From: Rhodomicrobium vannielii ATCC 17100
GTDB taxonomy: Bacteria > Pseudomonadota > Alphaproteobacteria > Rhizobiales > Rhodomicrobiaceae
DNA length: 64,000 bases
NCBI RefSeq assembly: GCF_000166055.1
Contig: NC_014664.1
Location: 1,866,001 to 1,930,000, forward strand
Direction: 5' to 3'
Positions within the stretch are counted from its first letter, which is position 1. Every line of letters begins with the position of its first letter. The notes under the pieces are model-generated. The model was not told the DNA's origin. It saw nothing but the letters and a program-made list of their open reading frames with translations, and ran no database searches. Positions 34,388 to 42,582 of the stretch are shown in pieces. Made by a program: the position numbers and the translations under genes.

Positions 34388-36478
34388 GTGCAGCGATTGA
34401 TGACGTCAGCTTCCCCAAAGCCAGAGAAATTCCTCCGTCGAGTGCAGCAATCGGACCTGTTCATGGACAGGATCAGCGGGCTGGCGGCCGGTCATGTCCG
34501 CATGGTCCTTGCCACGTCCAAGGTCATCCGCGATCCCGTGGACACCGACGCGCGCCTTCTGAGCCACCATCCGTCCATCGTCGCGATGTGGCACGGCCAG
34601 TTTCTCTGCATGCCGCTGATAAAGCCGAAGACCATGCCGGTCAGCAACATGGTTGCCAAGCACGCGGACGGCGAAATGATCGGCCGGACGCTTCTGCATT
34701 TCGACATGGGGCTGATCCGCGGCGCGGGCGCTGGCGAATCCGGCAAGGATCGCGGCGGCGCGGGCGCGCTTCGGGCGGCGCTGAAGGCGCTGAAGGGCGG
34801 CACCACCGTCGCCATGACAACGGACATTCCGCCGGGGCCTGCGCGCGTCGCCGGGCTCGGAATTGTCACCATCGCGCGCATGTCCGGGCGGCCGATCCTC
34901 CCGACCGCCGTCGCGACGGGGCGGTTCCTCACTCTGCCGACGTGGAGCCGCATGACGATCAACCTGCCGTTCACCCGGCTTGCCATGGTCGTCGGCGATC
35001 CGATCCATGTGCCGCGCGATGCCGACGAAGCGGAGATGGAGCACTACCGCCAACTCGTGGAAGACGCGATGAACGCCGCCACGGTTCGCGCCTATGAACT
35101 CGCGGGCGGCAACGTGATCCGCACGCTGCCGGACGAAAAACGACCGCCGCGCAAGTCGGGCTTCCTGCTTTCTGTCTATCGCGGCGCGACATGGGCGGCC
35201 CGTCCCGCCGCCATGACCATCCTCAAGCGGCGTGCCGCGCGCGGCAAGGAAGTGCCGGAGCGGCTTGGTGAGCGCCTCGGCATCGCCTCCGCGCCGCGTC
35301 CCGAGGGCGCGCTTGCGTGGTTCCACGCGGCAAGCGTCGGTGAGACGAACTCCGTCCTTGCGCTCATGGACGAGCTGAAGCGCCGTAATCCGACACTGAA
35401 TCTGCTCCTGACCACCATCACCGCGACCTCGGCCAAAATCGCGAAGGAGCGGCTCCCCGAAGGGGCGATCCATCAATTCGTGCCGCTCGACAATCCCGCC
35501 TTCTGCAAGCGCTTCGTCGAGCATTGGCACCCCGATCTCGGCCTCTTCGTCGAATCCGAAATCTGGCCGAACCTCATCGTCGAGGCGAGCGACGCGGGCG
35601 TTCCGCTCGCGCTCGTCAACGGGCGTATGTCGCAGCGTTCGACGCAACGATGGCGGCGGCTGTCGAGCCTGAGCCAGCCGGTCTTCTCGCGCTTCGACCT
35701 CGTGCTGACGCAGAACCGCCGGATCGCAAAGCGCCTCAAGAGCCTCGGCGCGCGCAAGATCGTCGTGACCGGCAATCTGAAATACGACGCACCGCCGCCG
35801 CCGGTCGATGCAAGAGCGCTGGACGATCTGCGCGGCGCCATCGGCGAGCGCCCGATGTTTCTCGCCGCGAGCACGCATCCGGGCGAGGACGAAATCGTGC
35901 TCCGCGCGGCGGAAATGCTGCGCGCGGCCGTCCCGTCGCTTCTGACCGTGATCGCGCCGCGCCACCCCGAACGCGGCGGAGACGTTGCGGCGCTTGCCGA
36001 GGCGCGCGGCGACACGGTCGCGCGGAGATCAGCGGGCGACGCGATCGCCGACACCACGCATATCTATGTCGCGGACACCATCGGCGAGCTTGGCCTGTTC
36101 TATACGCTCGCCGAGGCGGCCTTCATCGGCGGCTCGCTCGTCGAGCACGGCGGACAAAACCCGATCGAGGCCATCAAGCTCGGCGCGGCTATTCTTTCAG
36201 GGCCGCATACCTTCAACTTCACCGAAACCTACGAGACGCTTGGACGCTTCGAAGGTTTCCGCCTCGTCCACGATGCAGACGGAATCGCCGCCGCCGCGCG
36301 ACAGATTTTCGAGCATGCCGAGGCGGCCGCGCACATGAAGCGCAACGCTGCCGCCGCGATTGCTACGCTCGGCGGCGCGCTGGAAAAGACGCTCGAAGCG
36401 CTCGCGCCGTGGCTTCCGGCCTCCGCGCCCGGCGAGGCGGCACCTCAACCCGAACTCCTTCCGCACGATGCGCCTTGA
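34388..36478 (+). CDS. waaA: Fusion of DUF374 acyltransferase-like domain and Kdo transferase WaaA
   Basis: One 696-residue frame. Residues 40-235 match DUF374 proteins of the lysophospholipid acyltransferase clan (SIVAMWHGQFLCMPLI, GESGKDRGGAGALRAALKALKGGTTVAMTTDIPPGPARVAGLGIVTIARMSGRPI). Residues from about 255 match WaaA/KdtA (ERLGERLG, WFHAASVGETNSVLALM, LFVESEIWPNLI, ASTHPGEDE, GELGLFYTLAEAAFIGGSLVEHGGQNPIEAIKLG). WaaA transfers Kdo from CMP-Kdo to lipid IVA at the inner membrane. The two parts are separate neighbouring genes in many relatives. The start is GTG 34388 or ATG 34400. lpxK overlaps the end by 11 bases. Confidence 0.92.
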   Translation: MQRLMTSASPKPEKFLRRVQQSDLFMDRISGLAAGHVRMVLATSKVIRDPVDTDARLLSHHPSIVAMWHGQFLCMPLIKPKTMPVSNMVAKHADGEMIGRTLLHFDMGLIRGAGAGESGKDRGGAGALRAALKALKGGTTVAMTTDIPPGPARVAGLGIVTIARMSGRPILPTAVATGRFLTLPTWSRMTINLPFTRLAMVVGDPIHVPRDADEAEMEHYRQLVEDAMNAATVRAYELAGGNVIRTLPDEKRPPRKSGFLLSVYRGATWAARPAAMTILKRRAARGKEVPERLGERLGIASAPRPEGALAWFHAASVGETNSVLALMDELKRRNPTLNLLLTTITATSAKIAKERLPEGAIHQFVPLDNPAFCKRFVEHWHPDLGLFVESEIWPNLIVEASDAGVPLALVNGRMSQRSTQRWRRLSSLSQPVFSRFDLVLTQNRRIAKRLKSLGARKIVVTGNLKYDAPPPPVDARALDDLRGAIGERPMFLAASTHPGEDEIVLRAAEMLRAAVPSLLTVIAPRHPERGGDVAALAEARGDTVARRSAGDAIADTTHIYVADTIGELGLFYTLAEAAFIGGSLVEHGGQNPIEAIKLGAAILSGPHTFNFTETYETLGRFEGFRLVHDADGIAAAARQIFEHAEAAAHMKRNAAAAIATLGGALEKTLEALAPWLPASAPGEAAPQPELLPHDAP

Positions 36479-37679
36479 GCCACCGCGCTGGTGGTACGGC
36501 GGCGGAACCCCGCTCGCGGCCTGGGTGCTTTGGCCCGTGTCGGCCGTTTATGGCGCCATCGCCGAGCGCAGGTTTCGCAAGGCCGAACCTTATCGCAGCA
36601 CCCTGCCCGTCATCTGCGTCGGCAATTTCACGATGGGCGGCGCGGGCAAGACGCCGGTCGCGCTGAAGCTCGCCGCTTTGCTACGGGGGATCGGTCGGCA
36701 ACCCGCCTTCCTCACGCGCGGCTACGGCGGCTGCGAACGCGGCCCTTATCTGATCGACGGCGATGCGGACGGCGCACAGCGGGTCGGCGACGAGCCTCTG
36801 CTTCTGGTACGCGCCGCGCCAACCGTGTTGAGCCGGGACAGGCGAGCGGGGGCGCGGTTCATCGAGGGAATGGGCGCAGGCCCTAGCGAACCACTGGCGG
36901 AAGGCGCATCGGTCGCGCATGCGTCTTTGCCGACGGAGCATGACGGACCGGCCGCACTTGAAGCGGCGAATATCCATGAGGAGATCCTCGCGTCGATGCC
37001 ACGAGCGGGCGCGCGCTCGGCGATACCGGCGCACGCCGCGCACGACAGCGCAGCGCCCGACATCATCATCATGGACGATGGCTTTCAGAACCCGTCGCTC
37101 GTCAAGGATTTCTGCCTCGTGGTGGTGGACGGCGGCGTTGGGATCGGCAACGCCCGCGTGTTCCCGATGGGACCGCTGCGCGCGCCGCTCGATGCACAAC
37201 TGTCCCGCGCCGATGCGGTCGTCGTCCTCGGCGGCGCGGCCGTGTCAGCGTTTCCGGGCGAAGACGAGCTGAACCACGCCGGTGTGCCCGTCTTTCGCGC
37301 GGAGATCGTGCTGCTGATCGACGATGCGCTTCGGGGGCTGCCGGTGCTGGCCTTTTGCGGCATCGGCAGACCCGGCAAGTTCTTCGATACGCTGAGCGGC
37401 GCGGGCATCGTCGTGGCGGAGGCGCGGGCGTTCCCGGATCATCATCCCTTCACGGAGGCGGATGCGCGCGGGCTACTGGCGCGTGCGCGGGCTCTCGACG
37501 CACGTCTCGTCACAACCGAAAAAGACCGGGCGCGGCTGAGAGGCGGACCGGGCGCGCTGGCCGAACTCTACGAGGCCGCCGAGGCTCTGCCCATCGACGT
37601 GCGCTTCAAGGTGGAGGACGAAGCGGCTCTGCTGGCGGCCATCGCTCGCTCGACCCGGGCCGTGGCCTCCAAGCGTTAA
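36468..37679 (+). CDS. lpxK: Tetraacyldisaccharide 4'-kinase LpxK with internal insertion
   Basis: A 403-residue kinase that phosphorylates the 4' position of the lipid A precursor. It has Walker A GNFTMGGAGKTP, LTRGYGG, GDEPLLLVRAAPTVLSRDRRAGA, MDDGFQNPSLVKD and the late block FCGIGRPGKFFDTL, HHPFTEADARGLL and TTEKDRARL. LpxK is usually 320-350 residues. The surplus is an Ala/Glu/His-rich stretch of about 50-60 residues between the DRRAGA block and MDDGFQ, with no likeness to a domain. It starts inside the end of waaA (11-base overlap), so the two are translationally coupled. Confidence 0.93.
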   Translation: MRLEPPRWWYGGGTPLAAWVLWPVSAVYGAIAERRFRKAEPYRSTLPVICVGNFTMGGAGKTPVALKLAALLRGIGRQPAFLTRGYGGCERGPYLIDGDADGAQRVGDEPLLLVRAAPTVLSRDRRAGARFIEGMGAGPSEPLAEGASVAHASLPTEHDGPAALEAANIHEEILASMPRAGARSAIPAHAAHDSAAPDIIIMDDGFQNPSLVKDFCLVVVDGGVGIGNARVFPMGPLRAPLDAQLSRADAVVVLGGAAVSAFPGEDELNHAGVPVFRAEIVLLIDDALRGLPVLAFCGIGRPGKFFDTLSGAGIVVAEARAFPDHHPFTEADARGLLARARALDARLVTTEKDRARLRGGPGALAELYEAAEALPIDVRFKVEDEAALLAAIARSTRAVASKR

Positions 37680-37742
37680 GTTCCGCTATTACGATCCGCC
37701 ACAGGCGAAGAGGCCCGCGCCGCTAAACCGAAAGATCGCCCC

Positions 37743-38552
37743 CTATTCCAGCGAACCGAACAGCGCCAGAGCCGCCTCGGCCGTTTTCTCGTCCAGCGGC
37801 TTCGGTTCCAGGTCCACGCCTTTCCCCAGCCTGTCGATCAGGATCTTGAACGCGGCGAGGCGGGCGTAATTCTTGTTGTTCGCCGGAACGAGGTACCATG
37901 GCGCATAGTCCGTCGAGGTCTTTTCGAGCATATCCTCGATAGCGTTCTCGTAGTCGGCGCGATGGTCGCGGTTGCGGAAATCTTCGTAGGTGAGCTTCCA
38001 GCGCTTGAGGGGATCGGTGAGCCGGTCCTTGAACCGCTTGAGCTGTTCCTCGGCGGAGATGTGCATGAACACCTTCGCAATGCGCGCCCCGTCATCGACG
38101 AGAAGTCGCTCGAACTCATTGATTTCGCGATAGGCCCGTTTCCACTCGGCCTTTTTCGCCAGACCCTCGACGCGCTCCACCAGCACGCGGCCATACCACG
38201 AACGGTCGAACACGACGATCTGGCCATGCTCGGGCAACCGCTTCCAGAAGCGCTGAAGATAGTGCTCCTTCTTCTCGTTCGGCGACGGTGCGGCAATCGG
38301 GTGCACCTTGAAGCTGCGGGGATCGAGCGTCCAGCCAAGACGGCGGATAACGCCGCCCTTCCCCGCCGTGTCCCAGCCTTCAAGCACGACCACGGCATGT
38401 TCGCGCGTGCCGAGATACGCCTGCTGAATCGATTGCATGGTCTTTTGCAGGGCGACGAGCTTGTGATTGTAATCCTTCTGATCGACGTGATGGCCGTCGC
38501 CAAGAGAGGCGAGCGATGGGTGCCCGCTCACGATGAATTTGTCTGCCTTCAC
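37743..38552 (-). CDS. ppk2: Polyphosphate kinase 2 (PPK2)
   Basis: A 269-residue PPK2 of the one-domain class. Walker A EGWDTAGKGGVIRRLG (58-73), the lid region, and Walker B VVFDRSWYGRVLVERVEG (about 113-130) are typical, as is WKLTYEDFRNRDHRADYENAIEDML. Such enzymes use polyphosphate to phosphorylate nucleoside mono- or diphosphates. Which of the three classes it belongs to cannot be settled by eye. It is convergent with lpxK. Confidence 0.93.
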   Translation of the reverse strand: MKADKFIVSGHPSLASLGDGHHVDQKDYNHKLVALQKTMQSIQQAYLGTREHAVVVLEGWDTAGKGGVIRRLGWTLDPRSFKVHPIAAPSPNEKKEHYLQRFWKRLPEHGQIVVFDRSWYGRVLVERVEGLAKKAEWKRAYREINEFERLLVDDGARIAKVFMHISAEEQLKRFKDRLTDPLKRWKLTYEDFRNRDHRADYENAIEDMLEKTSTDYAPWYLVPANNKNYARLAAFKILIDRLGKGVDLEPKPLDEKTAEAALALFGSLE

Positions 38553-38691
38553 GAACGAAATCTCCCAGGACGCCTCCCGCGATGATCCGGGAGCGCGCGT
38601 TAAGAATCGATGCAGGGGAACGCGCGGCTACAGCGCACGCCGGTCTTCGGGCAAAAGAGCCTAATACTGTTCGAATGCTTTGCGCAGACCA

Positions 38692-39339
38692 TCAGCCCGT
38701 CTCGACCGGCTTCGGTGGCCGATTTCCGCGCACGGATGAGAACACGCGAAACAGGAGAAGCGCCGCCACCGCCGCCGCATAGGCGAGCGGCTCCAACGTC
38801 CACGATTTCAGCGACAGAAGGTAGTGCGCAATGGCGAGTACCGCCGCGAGGTAAACCCACCGATGCAGGCGCTGCCACGCCGCCCCACCCATGCGCTTGA
38901 TCGCGCGCGCGTTGGAGGTCCACGCGAGCGGCACCAGGATCGCGAAGGTCACCATGCCGAGGGTGATGTAGGGGCGCTTCACGATATCGCCGAGGATCGC
39001 GGCCATGTCCGGCCCACGGTCGAGCACGACCCATGTCAGAAGGTGAGCGCAAGCGTAAAAAAACGTGAGCAGGCCCAGTGCGCGCCGGAACCGGACGAGG
39101 TTCGGCCCGCCGAGTCGGCGAAGCGGCGTCACCGCGAGGCTCGCGATCAGGAAGCGCAGCGCCCAAAGGCCGAGCATGTGTTCGAGCGTTTTCACCGGAT
39201 CGGCGCCGAGTTGATCGCTCACCGCGAGCCAGAAAGTCCACACCCCCGGTAGCGCGCCGACCAGATAGACGGGCCAGCGCGGGAAAGTGCCGATGGCCCG
39301 CTGAGCGGCGCGCCTTGGCGATGCTTTCGGCTGTGTCAT
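38692..39339 (-). CDS. msrQ: Heme-binding membrane subunit MsrQ
   Basis: A 215-residue membrane protein of the ferric-reductase-like family. Helices contain LEHMLGLWALRFLIASLAVTPLRRLGGPNLVRFRRALGLLTFFYACAHLLTWVVLD and WQRLHRWVYLAAVLAIAHYLL, with the His residues that ligate heme b. MsrQ passes quinol electrons to the periplasmic MsrP, which repairs methionine sulfoxide in proteins. Usually the two are adjacent; here msrP is at 48082-49104, over 9 kb away on the same strand. Confidence 0.9.
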   Translation of the reverse strand: MTQPKASPRRAAQRAIGTFPRWPVYLVGALPGVWTFWLAVSDQLGADPVKTLEHMLGLWALRFLIASLAVTPLRRLGGPNLVRFRRALGLLTFFYACAHLLTWVVLDRGPDMAAILGDIVKRPYITLGMVTFAILVPLAWTSNARAIKRMGGAAWQRLHRWVYLAAVLAIAHYLLSLKSWTLEPLAYAAAVAALLLFRVFSSVRGNRPPKPVETG

Positions 39340-39591
39340 GGCCTGTTCCCTGCTTGCGACGCGGCGCGACGGCGTCCCGAGACGCCCGCGCGTGCTTGTT
39401 CAATGACATGGGCTGCGCGGAGGGCTTTTCGAAGCGGCGCATCGTTCACAGCGCCGCGAGGTGCGGCGATTTTACCGACGTGTCCGGCCAACCGCCTGCG
39501 AGGAGGATTAAGACCCTGTGAAATTATACTAAAAATTTACGCGAAGTCTCGATACTTGCCCGGAGTAGTTCCACTTGAGAGGGCGTTGAGT

Positions 39592-40089
39592 ATGAGAGTT
39601 TTAGTGGCATGCGTGGTCTTCATGCTGGGCGCGGCAGGCGCTCAGGCGCAAGGCCGAAATCCTTACTACGGTGAGCCGACCGACTATCTGGGCACATGGA
39701 ATAACGTCGAGATCCAGCGCAATCTGGTCGTGCGCATCGAAATCCGGCCCGAAAGTCCCCGAGGCGGCGTCTGCGTCACCGTTTTCGGGCTACGCGACGG
39801 CGAACCCGTCGTTTTCGGCGAATATCGCGGCCGCACCTTCCTTTCCAGCTCTCCGCGCGAGCGCGAACAGGACAATTCGGCGGTTCTCGTCCGCATCAAC
39901 CAGCCTAGCCTTCGCGGCAATGTGTTGCTGCGCTTCAATGGGCGCGGCGAGATCGTGGCGCACTCCCTGCTCAACATTTCCGGCCGTGGCGACGTCTACA
40001 GCGTGGAACGGTTCGCGGCGGCCGATCGCGGCAGGCGCGACTACGATCCTCGCGACCGTCGTCCGTACGAGCGGCCCTACGGCTACTAA
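39592..40089 (+). CDS. Hypothetical secreted protein
   Basis: A 165-residue protein with a signal peptide (RVLVACVVFMLGAAGAQAQ). The mature part has alternating strands (GTWNNVEIQRNLVVRIEIRPE, GVCVTVFGLRDGEPVVFGEYRGRTF, AVLVRINQPSLRGNVLLRFNGRGEIVAHSLLNIS) and a tail rich in Asp, Arg and Tyr. The ATG 39592 places the signal peptide at the N-terminus. No known domain was recognised. A bidirectional terminator follows 13 bases after its stop codon. Confidence 0.7.
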   Translation: MRVLVACVVFMLGAAGAQAQGRNPYYGEPTDYLGTWNNVEIQRNLVVRIEIRPESPRGGVCVTVFGLRDGEPVVFGEYRGRTFLSSSPREREQDNSAVLVRINQPSLRGNVLLRFNGRGEIVAHSLLNISGRGDVYSVERFAAADRGRRDYDPRDRRPYERPYGY

Positions 40090-40099
40090 GAGAGAACGC

Positions 40100-40134
40100 A
40101 AAAAACCCCGTCGCTCACCGCGCCGGGGTTTTCT
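40100..40134. terminator. Bidirectional terminator between convergent genes
   Basis: AAAACCCCG (40102-40110) pairs with CGGGGTTTT (40124-40132). A-run and T-run flank the stem, so it works on both strands, ending the secreted-protein gene and the IalB-like gene. Confidence 0.88.
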
Positions 40135-40138
40135 TATC

Positions 40139-40663
40139 TCAGTTCAGGCCCTTGAGGCCGTCCGAAAGCCCCGCCAGCGGGGCCGGAAAACCGACGCCTG
40201 AGTCCGGTGTTGGAAACACGATGAAGCTTGCCGTCTGGCCGCTCGTGAATTTTCCGATCAGCTGATCGTCCACGATCACCTCGGCGAGGCAACCGAACTT
40301 GCGGCATTTGAGAAACTTCACGTTGCCCACGTCCTTGCCATCCACGCGAAGGCCGAGACCGGCGGGAAGCACGACGTCGAGCGGGGCCACGATGCGCAGG
40401 ATCTTCTTGTTCTGATCCTCGAAGGCCCGCATCAGAAGCACGGTCATGAACATGTTGGGCCGGTCTTCGAGCTTCAAATCCTGCACGAGCGCGCATTTTT
40501 CTTTCTTCGCGCCTGCGAGTTGCGCACATTTCAGCTTCCATGCGCCGTAGATGGCCTTCACCTGACCGGAGCCGATTTCCTGGGCTTGAGCCGCACCAAG
40601 CCCCGCAGCGCAAGCGCAGGCGGCGAAAAGGCACGCGGCGAGAAGTTTGGCCGTTCTTTGCAT
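40139..40663 (-). CDS. Invasion-associated locus B (IalB) family protein
   Basis: A 174-residue exported protein with a signal peptide (AACLFAACACAAGLGAAQAQ). The IalB-family core follows: YGAWKLKCA, KKEKCALVQDLK, VAPLDVVLPAGLGLRVDGKDVGNVKFLKCRKFGCLAEVIVDDQLIGKF. Four Cys residues of the mature part (46, 57, 120, 125) probably form disulfides. IalB helps Bartonella enter erythrocytes, but the family is common in free-living alphaproteobacteria, where the role is unknown. Confidence 0.9.
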   Translation of the reverse strand: MQRTAKLLAACLFAACACAAGLGAAQAQEIGSGQVKAIYGAWKLKCAQLAGAKKEKCALVQDLKLEDRPNMFMTVLLMRAFEDQNKKILRIVAPLDVVLPAGLGLRVDGKDVGNVKFLKCRKFGCLAEVIVDDQLIGKFTSGQTASFIVFPTPDSGVGFPAPLAGLSDGLKGLN

Positions 40664-40950
40664 GGTGGCGGTCCGTGTCGAGAAAGCGCTGAGCGCGAGG
40701 ATATAACCTTGCACTCGGCAAGAATTCAGGCCGAATTGAGACTGGAGCGCCAGCGCGTCGTCGATCTCGGGCTTGCTGTTCGCCGCCGAACGGTTCCGCG
40801 GCCGCCGTGGCGCGATGCGTCGGCACAACCTCCGGTTCGAGTGCGAATTTGCTGCGTCGGAGATGACACAGGCCAAAGTCCGTCCTATTGTGCTGAAAAT
40901 CCGACAGCCTTTGCCCAAAGCGGTTCGCCGCTCGCGGAACAAGAAACGAT

Positions 40951-42348
40951 ATGATGTACGTCTCGACACGAGGGGCCGCGCCGAAAGCGGACTTCGAGGA
41001 AGCGCTTCTCGCCGGTCTCGCGCCCGATGGCGGGCTTTACATGCCGGAAACCTGGCCGCAGCTATCGTCCTTGCCGGCATCGCCCACAGGCGCCTACGCG
41101 GCGGCGGCGGCGCATGTGATGACGCCATACATGGGCGGCAACCCCGGCGAGGCGGAGCTTTTCGCGCTTGTGTCGGATGCCTACGAGCGCTTCGCCGATC
41201 CCGATACCGCGCCGCTCAAGACAATCGGGCTGGATCTCTATCTGCTTGAGCTGTTCCACGGACCGACGCTCGCCTTCAAGGACTTCGCGATGCAGGTTCT
41301 GTCGCGGCTGATGGAGCGCGCGCTGAAGCGGCGCGGTCAGCGCACGACGATTGTCGGCGCGACATCGGGCGATACGGGCGCGGCGGCGGTCGAGGCGTTT
41401 CGTGGCCGCGACGACATCGAGCTGTTCATTCTTTATCCGCATGGCCGCATCTCGGACGTGCAGCGCAAGCAGATGACGACGGCGACCGAGGACAACATCC
41501 ACGCCATCGCCATCGAGGGCACGTTCGACGATACGCAGGCCATAGTGAAGGCGCTCTTTGGCGACGCGGAATTCCGCACGCGACACGCGCTTTCGGCGAT
41601 CAATTCCATCAACTGGGCGCGCATCGTGGCCCAGACGGTCTATTACTATACGGCGGCGGCGAAGCTCGGCACGGCGTGTCACCCGAGCTTCTCGGTGCCC
41701 ACCGGCAATTTCGGCGACATCTTCGCGGGCTTCGCGTCGTCGCTGATGGGCCTGTCCATGGGCCGCCTCGTCATCGCGACGAACGAGAACGACATCCTCG
41801 CTCGCACACTTGAGACGGGCCGCTACGAGCCCAAGGGCGTCGTGCCGACCGACAGCCCGAGCATGGACATCCAGATTTCGAGCAATTTCGAGCGGCTTCT
41901 GTTCGAGGAGAGCGGCCGCGATGCCGACCTCGTGAACCGCGCGATGGCCGATTTGAAGGCGAAAGGTCACTTCGACCTGCCGCCCGCTACGCTCGCCCGC
42001 ATCCGCGAGCGCTTCACGGCGTGGCGCGTGACGCGCGATGAGGCCGCGGACGCGACCCGCGCGCTGTTCAATGAAACCGGCATGATTATCGATCCGCATA
42101 CCGCCGTCGGCGTTGTTGCGGGCAAGCGCGAGCAGGAGCGCAGCGGCGGTTCGATGGTGGTGCTTTCGACGGCGCATCCCGCAAAGTTCCCGGAGGCCGT
42201 AACGCGCGCGACAGGCCGCGCGGCCGATATTCCCGAACGCCTCGTGGAGCGCCTTCAGGGTCGCGAGCGTTTACAGATTTTGCCGAACTCGGCCGCTGCG
42301 GTAGCGGACGTGATCGCCCGGCACGCAGCAAACAGGCCGCAAGCATGA
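40951..42348 (+). CDS. thrC: Threonine synthase
   Basis: A 465-residue PLP enzyme converting O-phosphohomoserine to threonine. PLP is held by Lys110 in HGPTLAFKDFA; TTIVGATSGDTGAAAVEAF and SVPTGNFGDIFAGF are further family blocks. The N-terminus MMYVSTRGAAPKADFEEALLAGLAPDGGLYMPE is typical of the class I (long) type. The last codons CAA-GCA-TGA lie in a palindromic repeat, which supplies the stop codon. The M16 peptidase and GNAT genes follow, as in many Hyphomicrobiales. Confidence 0.96.
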   Translation: MMYVSTRGAAPKADFEEALLAGLAPDGGLYMPETWPQLSSLPASPTGAYAAAAAHVMTPYMGGNPGEAELFALVSDAYERFADPDTAPLKTIGLDLYLLELFHGPTLAFKDFAMQVLSRLMERALKRRGQRTTIVGATSGDTGAAAVEAFRGRDDIELFILYPHGRISDVQRKQMTTATEDNIHAIAIEGTFDDTQAIVKALFGDAEFRTRHALSAINSINWARIVAQTVYYYTAAAKLGTACHPSFSVPTGNFGDIFAGFASSLMGLSMGRLVIATNENDILARTLETGRYEPKGVVPTDSPSMDIQISSNFERLLFEESGRDADLVNRAMADLKAKGHFDLPPATLARIRERFTAWRVTRDEAADATRALFNETGMIIDPHTAVGVVAGKREQERSGGSMVVLSTAHPAKFPEAVTRATGRAADIPERLVERLQGRERLQILPNSAAAVADVIARHAANRPQA

Positions 42349-42492
42349 TCCGCAAAAAGTGGCTCGCGGTTGCGATCAGATCGTGCGTCGACACTACGCA
42401 TGATCCGCAAAAGCGGACGCCGGTTTTGCGATAGGATCATGATTTACAAAAAGGCATGATCCGCAAACAGATTTCCGGGTTTGTTATCATGC
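42343..42492. repeat. Cluster of three palindromic intergenic repeats
   Basis: Three units begin with GCATGATCCGCAAA, at 42343-42386, 42398-42441 and 42454-42492. Each reads towards an inverted partner near its end (for example CCGGTTTTGCGATAGGATCATG in unit 2 and ATCATGC in unit 3). Very similar imperfect palindromes are dispersed in many Hyphomicrobiales genomes. Unit 1 overlaps the thrC stop codon. They lie before the M16 peptidase gene. Confidence 0.75.
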
Positions 42493-42582
42493 TGACAAGA
42501 TGCTGTTAGCGAGGGCGCGTCGCCATTCGAGGCGATCTCGCTTGAAGTCGTGAATTTTTGAGATTTGCCCGAGGTTCTGCCC

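Noticed and set aside
34406-35965. 519-residue open frame on the minus strand
   Set aside because: Antisense to the DUF374-WaaA fusion; Arg-rich translation without domain signals.
41062-42177. 371-residue minus-strand frame
   Set aside because: Shadow of thrC with no recognisable motifs.
42343-42492. Three GCATGATCCGCAAA units considered as a CRISPR or integron array
   Set aside because: Units are imperfect palindromes of unequal length and separation (about 55 bases) without spacers of uniform size; they fit dispersed palindromic repeats.
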